64,000 nucleotides of DNA from CAWAYH01 sp963786195 (GCA_963786195.1 CAWAYH010000001.1:248001-312000); one strand, 5' to 3'; counted from the first letter of the stretch, positions 10,021-20,405 are shown. A program made the numbers and translations. The notes: generated by a model from the letters alone, not told the origin.

Positions 10021-13000
10021 ATGCGAGTTCTCTGGATGCGGCCCGGCCGTGTTTGTGTGCTGCTCGTCCTGATGACTGCCTCCGCCCAGGCTGTGCAGGA
10101 ACCGACGGCGGCACCTCCGTCTCCCGCGGTGCAGCTGGCACTGGACGACGCGCGCGCGGCCGCGAAAGCCGGAAATGCCGCCGGGGCGCTCGCGGCAGCG
10201 GACCGGGCGCTCGACGTCGCGCAGCGAGGCCGCGACGTCCCCGGCGAAGCAGCGGCCCAGCGCATCCGCGCACTCCAGCTGACGGCGCTTCAGCGATCGA
10301 ACGACGCGCTGGCAGCGTGGAACGCCGCAGAAGCCGCGTGGAAGCGGATCGACGACGGACCCGGTCAGGTGGAGGCGATCGGGTGGCAGGCGGTTGCGGC
10401 GCTCGTCGCTTCACCACGCGACATCGAGCCGCTTCAGCGTGCGCTGGCGCTGGCACGGGCCGAAACTGCGCGCCCCAGGGCCGCCGCCACGTCGCTCGTG
10501 GACATCGGGCGCGCCCTGGTCGAGCGATCGCTGTTCGATCCGGCCCGTCACACGTTCGACGCGGTCCTGAGCATCTCCGAAAAGCTGGGGCCGGAATCGG
10601 TGGAAGCCGCCTTCGGGCTCAACGGACTCGGGAGTATCGCGCTGGTGAGGGGCGACCTCGCGGGGGCGCGTGAGTACTTCGAGCGCTCGCTGAAAATGGG
10701 CGAGCGCGTCAGCCCGGACTCCCTCGTTGTCGCCGCGAGCTCGGGCAACCTCGGCGTCCTCGCTCAGCGCCAGGGAGATCTGCAGGCCGCAGTGGCGTAT
10801 CAGACGCGGTCGCTGACGATTCGGGAGCGTCTCGTTCCGGACTCCATCGAAGTCGCGGCCAGCCTGCACAACCTGGGAATTGTTTTCCGGAACCTTGGCG
10901 ACCTCACGAAGGCGCGAGATTACGTCGAGCGCTCGCTCGCCATTCGCGAGCGCCTCGCACCGAACTCCCTCGTGCTGGCCGCCAGCCTCCAGGTTCTCGG
11001 GAACATCGCTCTCGACTCGACCGGGCTGACCGCCGCGGCGGACTACTATCGACGTTCGCTGACGCTGTACGAAAAACTCGCGCCGGATTCCATCGCGCTC
11101 GCCTCGACGCTCAACAACGTCGGCACGCTCATGATGACGCTGGGACATCCGGGCAGCGCGCGCGAGTACCACGAGCGGGCGCTCGCCATCCGGGAGAAGC
11201 TGGCTCCGGGCTCGCTGGACGTGGCCGCGAGCTACAACAACCTCGGCCTCGTTGCGCAGGCACTCGGAGATCTCGCCGCAGCCGACCACTTTGCCAGGCA
11301 GGCGCTTGCGATTCGCGAGCGGATCGCTCCAGACTCGCTGGAGACCGCCGCCGGCGTGAACAACCTCGGAAGCATCGCGCTCGACCGCGGCCAGCTGGAT
11401 GACGCGCGGCGCCTTTTTGAACGCGGACTCGCGCTGTACGAGAAGATCACCCCGAGCTCTCCGCTCGTGGCGATTAGCCTGAACAATCTCGCCATCGTCG
11501 CGCGACGGCAGGGAAACGTCGCGGTGGCCCGCACCTACTATCAACGCTGTCTCGACATCCAAGAGAAGCTCGGACCGAACTCGCTGCAATCGGCCGACAC
11601 GCTCCGCAACCTGAGCGTGTTGGCGCGACTCGACGGCGAGCTCGGGGCCGCCCGCGATCTGGGGATGAGGGCGCTCGCCATCCGCGAGAAGCTGCAGCCC
11701 GAGTCGCTCGACGTTGCGGAGAGTCTTGACGATCTCGCCGTTCTCGCCTTCCAGCAGAAAGATCTGCCCGCCGCACTGGGCTACGCGACACGGGCATGGA
11801 CCATCGTCAGGGCCCAGGCCTCGGCGGCGACGGGTGACGAGGCGCGACAGGCCTTCGGGACCCGATACGAAGCCATCGGCGCCAACCTGATGGAGATCCA
11901 GGTGGCGCTCGGCAAAGCGGACGAGGCATTCGTGACTCTCGAGGAGGGGCGCGCGCAGTCGCTGCTGCAGCTGCTGGCGCAACGGGACTTCCCGAGAACA
12001 CTGTCCCCGCCGGACGTCTGGCGTCGGTACGAGACGGCTCGCGCTGCCGCGGATCGTGCGGGCAGCGAGCTCGAAGACGCCGGCGAGGAGGAGGAAGGGG
12101 CAAAGCAGGCGCTCGCCGCCGAGATCGCCCAGCGGAGCGGGCCCGACGTAGTCGCGGAGACGCGCCGTGTCGTGGCGGAACGCGAGCGGGCCAGCGAACA
12201 GGCTCGTCAGGCGTACACGGCTGCCCGCGTGGAGGCGGAAGCCAGATGGGCGGACGTCAGGCGCGCGATCGCGCCAGCCGTTCCCGCGGTTGCCGACGTC
12301 GCGGCCGCTCGCCGCGCCTTGCCGGACCGTGCCGTCCTGGCGGCGTTTTCCGTCGGGGAATCCGCCAGCGTGCTCTTCTTCATCCGACGAGACGGACCCG
12401 TGGACACGTTCGAGATCGGGATCGGCTCGAAGGAGCTCTCCGCCCGTGTCGATTTCGTCCGGCGGACGGCGTCGCGGGAACGTGGAGAGCGGGGGCTCGC
12501 GCTCCCCGCTGCGGACGAGATCCGCGTTCGGGCCGCGCGCGAGCTGTTTCAGAAGCTGTTCCCGCCGGCAGCGCGCGCAGCGATGCAGCGCGCGGATCGG
12601 CTGATCCTCTCACCGGATGGTGTTCTGTGGGATCTGCCGTTCGCGGCTCTCGTCACGAACGACAGCGGTGCGCCGGAGTACCTCGGTCTCGAGAAGCCGC
12701 TGGTCTACGCGCAGTCGCTGACCACGCTGACCCAAGCCGTGAACGGCCGCAAGGGGCTTCGGGCGCGACAGCCGGCGGCGCTGGTGATCGGCAATCCATT
12801 GTTCGACAACTCGCTGCGCGATGCGCGCGTCCAACGCCAGGGTCGAGCCGACGAGAACGCTGGCACAGCCGACACCCGCGGTGCAGGCGAACTGCTCCTG
12901 CTCTCCCGAGACGGTTCCATTCCGGCGCCCCTTCCGTACGCGGAGGCGGAAGCCGAGCGCATCGCGTCGATGTACGGCACGCGCGCGGCAACGGGCGCCG

Positions 13001-13522
13001 AGCCGACCGAAGCGTGGTTCCGTCAGCGCGCGGGCGACGTGGACGTCGTCCACCTGGCGACCCACGCGTACTTCAACCCGTTTCGCGCCATCAGCAGCGG
13101 GCTTCGTCTCGCGGTCCCGCCACGCGCGCCGGGTCCCGGCCAGACCGACAACGACGGAGCGCTGCAGGCGTGGGAAGTGCTCACGCAGCTGCGGCTCCGC
13201 GCGGATCTCGTCGTGCTGTCGGCCTGCGAGACTGGCCTCGGATCCAAGGTGCCGGGCGAGGGGCTCGTCGGCCTCACCCGCGCGTTTCAGGCCGCCGGGC
13301 ACCGCGAGCGTGGTGGCAACCCAGTGGCAGGTCCTGGACAGGAGCACAGCGGCGGGCATGGTCGCGTTCCATCGGCAGCTGCGGAATGGCCTCGCTAAAG
13401 ACGAAGCGCTGCGGCAGGCGATGCGAACGGTCGCGACCAGTCCCGGGACCACCCATCCGTACCACTGGGCGCCGTTTGTTCTGCTTGGCGATTACCACGT
13501 CCTCGGTCGCGGGCAGGAGTAG
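10021..13522 (+). CDS. Secreted TPR-CHAT protein (late frameshift)
   Basis: A large protein with a cleavable-type signal peptide (VCVLLVLMTASAQA), about ten kinesin-light-chain-type TPRs of 40-42 residues (recurring LAIREKLAPGSLDVA) over residues 130-600, a charged coiled-coil stretch near 670-760 and a C-terminal CHAT domain. The caspase-like dyad is present: His in VVHLATHAYF (about residue 1014) and Cys in VVLSACETGLG (about 1066). One extra G near 13300 shifts the frame. The continuation VVATQWQVLDRSTAAGM up to ADYHV-like ending GDYHVLGRGQE runs to the TAG at 13522. CHAT proteins are peptidases, several of them in defence or cell-death pathways. The substrate is unknown here and no partner gene is adjacent. 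Confidence 0.85.
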
Positions 13523-13628
13523 TCGATTTCGCGATGCGACCGGACGCGCCTGAGCCCAAAAACCCCAAATCGCGGACCGATGCCATAAAATGGCCGCCAG
13601 CGCTTTTCGGATGCGCAGGGAGGCCTTC

Positions 13629-14777
13629 ATGTCACGCCACGTCGTTAGGTTTGCTGTCGCGGTCAGGTTTGCTCTGTTCGCGGCTGTTTTCACGGTCGCC
13701 GGAACGTCGGCGCAGAGCCCGGTTGCCCCGACCAACGACGCGCCCAATCCCTACCAGACGATTGAAGGCTGGGCGAAGATGCCCGCTGGGCGCACGTGGG
13801 GGTCGACGAGCGCCGTGGACATCGATCCGGATGGCTCGTCCATCTGGGTCGCCGAGCGCTGCGGCGCCAACTCCTGCTGGGACACCGCGACCGGTCAGGC
13901 GTCACCCCTGGATGTCGTCCTGAAGTTCGACGCGAACGGCACCCTCGTCAAGAGCTTTGGCGCCGGCATGTTCGTGTTCCCGCACGGCATTCACGTGGAT
14001 CGCGAAGGCAACGTGTGGGTGACCGACGGTCGAGACAATATTCCGCGGCCGGCTCGCGGGCGTGGCGGGGCAGAGGCGCCGGCGGCCCCGCAGCCTCCGC
14101 CTCCTCAGCCCGCCAAAGTGATCGGCAACCAGGTGATGAAGTTCAGTCCGGACGGCAAGCTGCTGCTGACGCTGGGCAAGCCCGGCGGCAATCAGGCGGG
14201 TCAGCCCGCGGATCCTGCGTCGTTCTTTCAGCCGAACGACGTCATCACGAATGCCGCTGGCGACATCTTCGTGGCTGAAGGGCACGGCGGTGACAACGCC
14301 CGCATCACCAAGTTCGACAAGACCGGGAAGTTCATCAAGGAGTGGGGAAAGAAGGGCAGCGGCCCGGGTGAGTTCGATCAGCCGCACGGGCTCGCGTTCG
14401 ATTCAAAAGGCCGGCTGTTCGTGGCGGATCGATCGAACAACCGCATCCAGATCTTCGATCAGGATGGCAAGCTGCTCGACCACGGCTGGGAACAGTACAG
14501 CCGCCTCAGCGGGATCTGGATCGACGCCAACGACACGCTCTACGGTGCCGACTCCGAATCGGGCTCCGTGGAGCCCGCGCGGAAGGACTGGAAGCGCGGC
14601 ATCCGCGTCGGCAGCATCCGGGATGGCAAAACCGGGAAAATCCAGGCATTCATACCCGATCCGGATCCAGGTACCCGAGGCACGCTGGCTGCCGAAGGCG
14701 TGGCCGTGGACAAGGCCGGCAATATCTACGGCGCCGAAGTCGGCCCGAAAGCGCTGAAGAAGTACGTCAAGCGCTGA
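13629..14777 (+). CDS. Secreted NHL-repeat beta-propeller protein
   Basis: I chose the ATG at 13629 because AGGGAGG (13617-13623) precedes it at good spacing; an earlier in-frame ATG at 13590 lacks one. A signal peptide (FALFAAVFTVAGTSAQ) leads into an NHL/6-bladed propeller with blades such as FVFPHGIHVDREGNVWVTD, the segment FDQPHGLAFDSKGRLFVADR and SNNRIQIFDQDGKLL. A Pro-rich loop near residue 150 is an insertion. The family is related to peptidylglycine alpha-amidating lyase-like propellers, common and often unassigned in acidobacteria. Function unknown. Confidence 0.8.
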   Translation: MSRHVVRFAVAVRFALFAAVFTVAGTSAQSPVAPTNDAPNPYQTIEGWAKMPAGRTWGSTSAVDIDPDGSSIWVAERCGANSCWDTATGQASPLDVVLKFDANGTLVKSFGAGMFVFPHGIHVDREGNVWVTDGRDNIPRPARGRGGAEAPAAPQPPPPQPAKVIGNQVMKFSPDGKLLLTLGKPGGNQAGQPADPASFFQPNDVITNAAGDIFVAEGHGGDNARITKFDKTGKFIKEWGKKGSGPGEFDQPHGLAFDSKGRLFVADRSNNRIQIFDQDGKLLDHGWEQYSRLSGIWIDANDTLYGADSESGSVEPARKDWKRGIRVGSIRDGKTGKIQAFIPDPDPGTRGTLAAEGVAVDKAGNIYGAEVGPKALKKYVKR

Positions 14778-14837
14778 ATGTAACACCGGCGTATCATTAG
14801 GGCTGCAAGGGCCATTCATACCGGGAGTGTTTCATCT

Positions 14838-15929
14838 ATGCCCTGGCACACGATCGTACGCGCGCTTTTCATACTCGCCGTCACCTACGCCGCGGTCCTC
14901 GTCCGGCCGTTTACGCCTTCGTTGTGGGTCAATGCGGGTGTCGGCGCGCTGCTGGGCACCATCATCATCCTCGTCGAAAGCCGGCTGCGCGAAGCCGAGG
15001 TCACCGACCTGCTGGGTGCGCTCATCGGCGGCGCGATCGGGCTGGGCCTGGCGAAGACGATCGGCGCGGCCCTGTTCTGGGCCGACACGACCGATCCCCG
15101 CATCGTTTTCCTGCACAGCTTCGTCCTCCTCGTGTTTCCCTACCTGGGCATCGTCATGGGTGCCCGGAAGGGCGAGTGGTTGAAGCCAGCCCGCCTCGTC
15201 GGCCTGTTTCGGGACACGGGCCCTCAGAAGCGCTATCGCCTGCTCGACACCAGCGTCATCATCGACGGGCGGATCGCCGACGTCTGCGAGACGGGCTTCC
15301 TCGACGGCACGCTGGTCATCCCGCAGTTCGTGCTGAAGGAACTCCAGCTCGTCGCCGACTCACCCGACTCGCTGAAGCGCAACCGCGGCCGGCGCGGCCT
15401 CGACATCCTGCAGAAGATTCAGAAGATGGCGGGGGTCGACGTGATGATCTCCGACATCGACTTTCCCGAAGTCCGCGAAGTCGATCTCAAGCTCATCGAG
15501 CTGGGGCGCACGCTCCAGGGGAAGATCGTCACGAACGACTTCAACCTGAACAAGGTCGCGCAGCTCCGCGGCGTCCCGGTGCTCAACATCAACGAGCTGG
15601 CCAACTCGCTCAAGCCGGTCGTGCTGCCGGGCGAGTACATGAAGGTCTTCATCCTGAAGGAAGGCAAGGAATACAACCAGGGCGTCGCCTATCTCGATGA
15701 CGGCACGATGGTCGTCGTGGACAACGCGCGGCGGATGATCAGCCGGAACATCGACATCGTCGTCACCAGCGTGCTGCAGACGACGGCCGGCAAGATGATC
15801 TTCGGCCGCTACATCGAGAGTCCGGCCTCGCAGAGTACTTCGACGGTGACCGGCCAGGCGGCCCCGATCGCCGCGGCATCGCCGATGCCGGCTACGACTC
15901 CGACACGGTCCCAGCCGAACGCAAAGTGA
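14838..15929 (+). CDS. PIN/TRAM-domain membrane protein (YacL-like)
   Basis: A 363-residue intact frame. Four hydrophobic N-terminal segments (about residues 5-110) are followed by a cytoplasmic PIN nuclease domain starting YRLLDTSVIIDGRIADVCE, with acidic residues (D in LLDTS, then FVLKELQ and TNDFNLNKVA). A C-terminal TRAM domain follows (GVAYLDDGTMVVVDNARRMI). This is the architecture of Bacillus YacL. The RNA target is unknown. The stop overlaps the GTG start of plsC. Confidence 0.85.
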   Translation: MPWHTIVRALFILAVTYAAVLVRPFTPSLWVNAGVGALLGTIIILVESRLREAEVTDLLGALIGGAIGLGLAKTIGAALFWADTTDPRIVFLHSFVLLVFPYLGIVMGARKGEWLKPARLVGLFRDTGPQKRYRLLDTSVIIDGRIADVCETGFLDGTLVIPQFVLKELQLVADSPDSLKRNRGRRGLDILQKIQKMAGVDVMISDIDFPEVREVDLKLIELGRTLQGKIVTNDFNLNKVAQLRGVPVLNINELANSLKPVVLPGEYMKVFILKEGKEYNQGVAYLDDGTMVVVDNARRMISRNIDIVVTSVLQTTAGKMIFGRYIESPASQSTSTVTGQAAPIAAASPMPATTPTRSQPNAK

Positions 15930-16720
15930 TCCCGCCGTTCCACTGGTGGCGGACAGTCTTTTTTCTCATTCCCGCCATCAGCGTGTACACGATCGTGCTC
16001 GGCACGATTTCGATCGTGTCGTCGATCTTCGATCGCAGCGGAGATTTCGGCCATCGCTGCGCGCGCGCGTGGTCCTGGCTCGTGCTGCGCACGACCGGCG
16101 TGCGTGTGACGACGCGCGGGCTCGAGAAGCTCGACCCGCGGCAGAGCTACGTGGTGGCGTCCAACCATCAGAGCATTTACGACATCCCGATCGTGTTCTG
16201 GTCATTGCCGATCCAGTTGCGCATCCCCGCAAAGGCCTCGCTCGGCAACTTCCCGTTTCTTGGCTGGCACTTGCGCAGCACGGGGCACCTGCTGGTCGAT
16301 CGCCGGAACCCCGGCGCGGGCATCGTGAAAAAGATGGCGCGACTCGTCTCGGGTGCCCGGTCGCTCGTGGTCTTTCCTGAAGGCACGCGCAGTGCCGATG
16401 GCACGGTCGCCCGATTCAAGGGGGGCACGTTCCTCCTGGCGATCGACTCGGGTTTGCCCGTCGTGCCCGTGAGCATCGCGGGCAGCCGTCACGTCATGCT
16501 GAAGGGCCGGCTGATGACGTGCCCTGGTGACGTGACAATCACCGTGCACGACCCTATCGCGACGACGGGCGTCACGCGTGAACAGGCGCGGGCGTTTGCG
16601 GAACGCGTGCGTGAGATCGTCCGCCGGGATGTGGACGAGCCTGCGACCGGGACGTCCCGAACCTCGAGCGTCCGGACCGGCGAACATCCGGCATCCGAAG
16701 TCCCTCGTAGCGGTTTATAA
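15926..16720 (+). CDS. plsC: 1-acyl-sn-glycerol-3-phosphate acyltransferase
   Basis: A 264-residue LPLAT/PlsC enzyme that adds the second acyl chain in phosphatidic acid synthesis at the inner membrane. It has an N-terminal membrane segment (TVFFLIPAISVYTIVLGT), the H-x4-D catalytic motif (SNHQSIYDIP), the phosphate-binding FPEGTRS motif and a LPVVPVSIAGS block. The start is GTG 15926, overlapping the TGA of the PIN gene, so translation is coupled. The tail after residue 230 is Arg/Thr/Ser-rich and not conserved. Confidence 0.92.
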   Translation: MIPPFHWWRTVFFLIPAISVYTIVLGTISIVSSIFDRSGDFGHRCARAWSWLVLRTTGVRVTTRGLEKLDPRQSYVVASNHQSIYDIPIVFWSLPIQLRIPAKASLGNFPFLGWHLRSTGHLLVDRRNPGAGIVKKMARLVSGARSLVVFPEGTRSADGTVARFKGGTFLLAIDSGLPVVPVSIAGSRHVMLKGRLMTCPGDVTITVHDPIATTGVTREQARAFAERVREIVRRDVDEPATGTSRTSSVRTGEHPASEVPRSGL

Positions 16721-16721
16721 T
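16693..16721 (+). promoter_or_regulatory. Possible promoter for ispDF
   Basis: A perfect TATAAT (16716-16721) overlaps the plsC stop and lies 33 bp before the ispDF ATG. No convincing -35 hexamer is seen at the expected distance. Confidence 0.35.
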
Positions 16722-16753
16722 GATCGTTTGACCACCTGGCGAGAATCCCCTTC

Positions 16754-17923
16754 ATGCACGTAACAGCCATCATCGCGGCGGGCGGCGCCGGGCGACGCCT
16801 TGGCTCTGCCGTGCCGAAGCAGCTCCTGGAAATCGGGGGCAGGAGTCTGCTGCAGCGGAGCGTCGACGCGTTCCGGACGCATCCGGCCGTTTCGGATGTG
16901 ATCGTGGCGTTGCCGCCGGCGCTCGCGATTCAGCCACCGCCGTGGCTTCGCGACGTCCGGGTCGTGGCGGGGGGCGAGCGGCGGCAGGATTCGGTGGCCA
17001 GCGCATTCGACGCGGTTGCCGATCGCTCGGAGATTGTGCTCGTCCATGACGCGGCGCGTCCGTTCGTGTCCTCTGCCTTGATCTCGCGCACGATCGACGC
17101 GGCCGCTGCACATGGTGCGGCGATCGCGGCGCTCGACGTACGGGACACCGTCAAGCGGGCTGACGCTGTCGCGGGCACTCACGTCATCGTCGAGACGATT
17201 CCCCGGGAGACCGTCTTCCTCGCTCAGACGCCGCAGGGCTTTCGGCGTGAGGTACTCGCGTCCGCGGTCGCGCTGGGCAGGTCGGGCGTCGACGCCACCG
17301 ATGAGGCCGGACTCGCGGAAAAAGCGGGGCACCGCGTTCATATCGTGGCGGGCGAGACCGGGAACTTGAAGATCACGACCGCCGACGATCTCGCGGCCGC
17401 CGCGCGCCGTCTGACGCAGGGTGCGGGCCGCATCGGCACCGGCTACGATCTGCACCGGCTCGTCTCGGGCCGTCCGCTCGTGATCGGCGGCATCACGATT
17501 CCGTGCGATCGCGGGCCGCTCGGGCACTCGGACGGCGACGTGGTCTGTCATGCCGTCACCGACGCGGTGCTGGGCGCCGCTTCGCTCGGGGACATCGGGC
17601 AGCACTTCCCCGACACGGACCCTAGGTGGAAGGGCGCGTCGAGTGTCGAATTGCTCCACGACGCCGTGGCGATGGCCGCAGCGGCCGGGCTGGAGATCGG
17701 CAACGTCGACGTCACCGTGGTGCTCGAGACGCCGCGGCTGCGCGATCACATCGACGGCATGCGGTCCGCGCTGGCGCGCGCGCTCGGCGTCGACGTCGGG
17801 CGTGTGAGCGTCAAGGCCAAGACGAGCGAAGGGCTGGACGCGGTCGGACGCGGCGAGGCGATCGTCGCGCATGCAGTGGTGATGCTTGTTTCAGCTTCCA
17901 GCTCCCAGCTTTCCGGTGAATGA
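16754..17923 (+). CDS. ispDF: Bifunctional IspD/IspF of the MEP pathway
   Basis: A 389-residue fusion. Residues 1-225 are IspD, the CDP-ME synthase, with the nucleotide-binding AAGGAGRRLGSAVPKQ, VHDAARPFV and ETIPRE motifs. Residues 228-389 are IspF, the MEcPP synthase, with RIGTGYDLHRL, the metal ligands in GYDLH and in LGHSDGDVVCHAVTDA, then DIGQHFPDTDP. Together they catalyse the third and fifth steps of isoprenoid precursor synthesis. The last codons (SASSSQLSGE) are written by a heptamer array, so the native end was probably extended by repeat growth. Confidence 0.95.
   Translation: MHVTAIIAAGGAGRRLGSAVPKQLLEIGGRSLLQRSVDAFRTHPAVSDVIVALPPALAIQPPPWLRDVRVVAGGERRQDSVASAFDAVADRSEIVLVHDAARPFVSSALISRTIDAAAAHGAAIAALDVRDTVKRADAVAGTHVIVETIPRETVFLAQTPQGFRREVLASAVALGRSGVDATDEAGLAEKAGHRVHIVAGETGNLKITTADDLAAAARRLTQGAGRIGTGYDLHRLVSGRPLVIGGITIPCDRGPLGHSDGDVVCHAVTDAVLGAASLGDIGQHFPDTDPRWKGASSVELLHDAVAMAAAAGLEIGNVDVTVVLETPRLRDHIDGMRSALARALGVDVGRVSVKAKTSEGLDAVGRGEAIVAHAVVMLVSASSSQLSGE
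17893..17913 (+). repeat. Short heptanucleotide array in the ispDF 3' end
   Basis: Three 7-bp AGCTNNN units (TCC, CCC, TTC endings) lie within the last codons of ispDF and encode part of its Ser-rich tail. They are the same flavour as the array after rpsR. Confidence 0.6.
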
Positions 17924-17927
17924 GTAA

Positions 17928-19457
17928 ATGAGAGTTCGCTTCGCGCCAAGCCCCACCGGTCAGCTGCACGTCGGCAACGCCAGAACCGCGTTGTTCAACT
18001 GGCTGATGGCGCACGGCAAAGACGGCACGTTCATCCTCAGGATCGAGGACACCGACGCCGAGCGATCGACGCGCGAGTCGGAGTCCAGCATCTCCGACGA
18101 TCTCCGCTGGCTCGGTCTCGACTGGGATGAGGGCCCTGACGTCGGGGGCCCACATGGTCCCTACCGCCAGTCAGAGCGTCTCCATCTCTATGCGTCGTAC
18201 GCCAACGAGCTCATCGCCGGCGAACACGCGTACTACTGCTTCTGCCAGCCGGCGAAGCTCGAGGCCGATCGCCAGGCGGATCTCGCCGCGGGCCGCCCGC
18301 CCCGCTACAGCGGCACGTGCCGCACCCTGCTGCGATCCGAGGCACAGGCGCGCATCGACGCGGGTGAGCGTCCCGTCGTGCGTTTTCGAGTTCCGGAGTC
18401 CGAGGAAGTGCGGTTCCAGGATCTCGTCAGGGGCGAGGTCGTCTTCAACACGGAGGTCATCGGCGATCCCGTGCTCGTGCGCTCGGACGGCCGTCCGGCC
18501 TACAACTTCGCCGTCGTGGTCGACGATGCGCTGATGGAGATTACGCACGTGGTGCGCGGAGAGGACCACATCTCGAACACGCCGCGGCAGGTGCTGCTGT
18601 ATCAGGCGCTCGGCTTCACGCCGCCGGAGTTCGCGCATCTGGCGCTGGTCCTGGGTCCGGATCACACGCCGCTGTCCAAGCGTCACGGGGCGACGTCGGT
18701 TGCAGAGTTCCGCGCGCGCGGCTATCTTCCCGAGGCGCTCGTCAACTACCTCGCGCTGATCGGCTGGTCGCCGCGCGCCGATGGCGGCAGCGCCGGGAAT
18801 GAGAACGAACTGATGCCGGTCGACGAGATGGCGCGGCGGTTCGCGATCGAAGACGTCGGGCACAGCGCCGGCGTGTTCGATCCGGACAAGCTGGCATGGA
18901 TCAACCGGCACTACATGAAGGCCGCGGCTCCGGCGCGTCTCGCGGCCGATGCCCTGCCGTTCTTCGTCTCTCGAGGATTTGTGACCAACCGGACGGACGA
19001 GGCGATGGACTACCTCGCTTACATCCTGCCGATGGCGGTGAGCTCGGTCGATCGCCTCGAGGAAATCCCCGAGCGCCTGAGGTTTCTCTTCGATTTCGAT
19101 CCCGTCAGGTCGCTCGCGCGGCCCGAGGTCGGCGAGGTGATGCACGAATCGGGCGCGCGTGAGGTCATCGTGGCGCTCGCCGACGAGCTCGCAGCCGCAG
19201 GCCGGCTCGATCGCGAGTCGTTTCGCGCCGCCGCCAACCGCGTGAGGCAGCGCACGGGACAGAAAGGTCGCGCGCTTTTTCACCCGATCAGGGTGGCGCT
19301 GACTGGAGAGGCAGGCGGCCCCGAGCTGGATCTGGCCGTGCCCGCGATCGATCGCGGCGCCGAGCTGCCGCGCACGTCGGGCGTGGCGCCGATCGCCGGT
19401 TGCCGCGAGCGCGCGGAGCTTTTCGCCCGCGCCGTGCAGGAGCTGACGGCGGGCTAG
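17928..19457 (+). CDS. gltX: Glutamyl-tRNA synthetase
   Basis: A 509-residue class I synthetase. The ATP-binding HIGH-type motif is in FAPSPTGQLHVGNARTALFN, the KMSKS-type motif is LSKRHGATSV, and DTDAERST and YRQSERLHLY are typical of GluRS. The C-terminal anticodon-binding helical domain is complete. It starts 4 bp after ispDF. The discriminating form cannot be judged reliably by eye. Confidence 0.95.
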   Translation: MRVRFAPSPTGQLHVGNARTALFNWLMAHGKDGTFILRIEDTDAERSTRESESSISDDLRWLGLDWDEGPDVGGPHGPYRQSERLHLYASYANELIAGEHAYYCFCQPAKLEADRQADLAAGRPPRYSGTCRTLLRSEAQARIDAGERPVVRFRVPESEEVRFQDLVRGEVVFNTEVIGDPVLVRSDGRPAYNFAVVVDDALMEITHVVRGEDHISNTPRQVLLYQALGFTPPEFAHLALVLGPDHTPLSKRHGATSVAEFRARGYLPEALVNYLALIGWSPRADGGSAGNENELMPVDEMARRFAIEDVGHSAGVFDPDKLAWINRHYMKAAAPARLAADALPFFVSRGFVTNRTDEAMDYLAYILPMAVSSVDRLEEIPERLRFLFDFDPVRSLARPEVGEVMHESGAREVIVALADELAAAGRLDRESFRAAANRVRQRTGQKGRALFHPIRVALTGEAGGPELDLAVPAIDRGAELPRTSGVAPIAGCRERAELFARAVQELTAG

Positions 19458-19493
19458 GAGTCAGGAGTAGGAGTTAGGGAGTTAGGAGTTACG
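19457..19493 (+). repeat. Degenerate heptamer array (AGGAGTT type)
   Basis: Five units close to AGGAGTT/AGGAGTC with slippage in two of them. The array starts at the gltX stop and ends 15 bp before the next gene. It resembles a strong Shine-Dalgarno repeated several times, but its position fits the dispersed array family. Confidence 0.6.
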
Positions 19494-19507
19494 AAGCCGG
19501 AAGCCGA

Positions 19508-20239
19508 GTGCCCATGATCGTGTACGGCCTGAATCCGGTGATCGAAGCGCTGCGGGCCGGGCGCGTCCGGCGGCTCCGCATCGCGCACCGATCGGACCGG
19601 CGCATCGATGAGGCGCTCGCGCTGGCGAAGCAGCGTGGCATCCCGGTCGATCGCGTCGATGCGCCGTCGCTCGATCGCGCGGCGCGCGGTGGCGTGCATC
19701 AAGGCATCGTCGGAGAGCTCGAGGCATCACGTGACTACGACGTCAGCGACGTCGTTGCGGCGGCGGCGCCGGGCACGCCGCTCATCGTCGTGCTCGATGG
19801 CGTCGAGGATCCGCACAACGTCGGCGCGATCATCAGGACCGCGGATGCGGCGGGCGCCCACGGCATCGTGCGACAGGCACGGCATGCCGCGCCGCTGGAT
19901 GGCGTGACGGCGAAGGCATCAGCGGGAGCGGTCGCGCACGTGCGGGTCGCGACCGTGGTCAACGTCGCGCGAGCCATCGAGGAACTAAAAGAAGCCGGCG
20001 TGTGGACGATCGGCCTCGCCGGCGACGCGACGGAGCGCTACGATCGGATCGACCTCACCCTGGCCACGGCGATCGTCGTCGGGGCCGAGGGACAGGGGCT
20101 CCGCCGACTCATCCGTGAGCGTTGCGATCGACTCGTGTCGATTCCGATGGCGGGGTCGGTTGAGAGCCTGAATGTCTCTGTGGCGGCGGGAGTTATGTTG
20201 TTCGAAGCGGTCAGGCAGCGTCGAGTGAAAGGCAGCTAG
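19508..20239 (+). CDS. rlmB: 23S rRNA 2'-O-methyltransferase, RlmB/TrmH family
   Basis: A 243-residue SPOUT methyltransferase. The N-terminal substrate-binding domain begins MIVYGLNPVIEALRAG. The knotted catalytic domain has the three family motifs: DGVEDPHNVGAIIRTADAAG, the motif-2 region VVGAEGQGLRRLI and motif-3 IPMAGSVESLNVSVAAGVML. RlmB methylates G2251 of 23S rRNA. Start is GTG 19508 or ATG 19514; the latter gives the usual N-terminus. Confidence 0.88.
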   Translation: MPMIVYGLNPVIEALRAGRVRRLRIAHRSDRRIDEALALAKQRGIPVDRVDAPSLDRAARGGVHQGIVGELEASRDYDVSDVVAAAAPGTPLIVVLDGVEDPHNVGAIIRTADAAGAHGIVRQARHAAPLDGVTAKASAGAVAHVRVATVVNVARAIEELKEAGVWTIGLAGDATERYDRIDLTLATAIVVGAEGQGLRRLIRERCDRLVSIPMAGSVESLNVSVAAGVMLFEAVRQRRVKGS

Positions 20240-20283
20240 GTTTGTCCCTGTCCTTTTTCTCTATCCTTTTCGCTTCCGAAGGC

Positions 20284-20313
20284 TTGCGTCGGTGGCACGC
20301 GCTGTGCTACAAA
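20284..20313 (+). promoter_or_regulatory. Probable promoter of the tRNA-tuf operon
   Basis: TTGCGT (20284-20289) and TACAAA (20308-20313) with an 18-bp spacer. The -10 ends 15 bp before the first tRNA base, suitable for a short leader. Confidence 0.45.
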
Positions 20314-20328
20314 TATCCTTTTGTCTGG

Positions 20329-20405
20329 GCTGGCGTAGCTCAGTCCGGTAGAGCAGCTGATTTGTAATCAGCCGGTCGGGGGTTCAAATCCCTTCGCCAG
20401 CTCCA
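20329..20405 (+). tRNA. tRNA-Thr (anticodon TGT)
   Basis: The acceptor GCTGGCG pairs with CGCCAGC and CCA is encoded. The anticodon loop TTTGTAA gives TGT, and the T-arm has GGTTCAAATCC. It is the first of four tRNAs upstream of tuf, the same order (Thr-Tyr-Gly-Thr-tuf) known from E. coli tufB. Confidence 0.95.
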
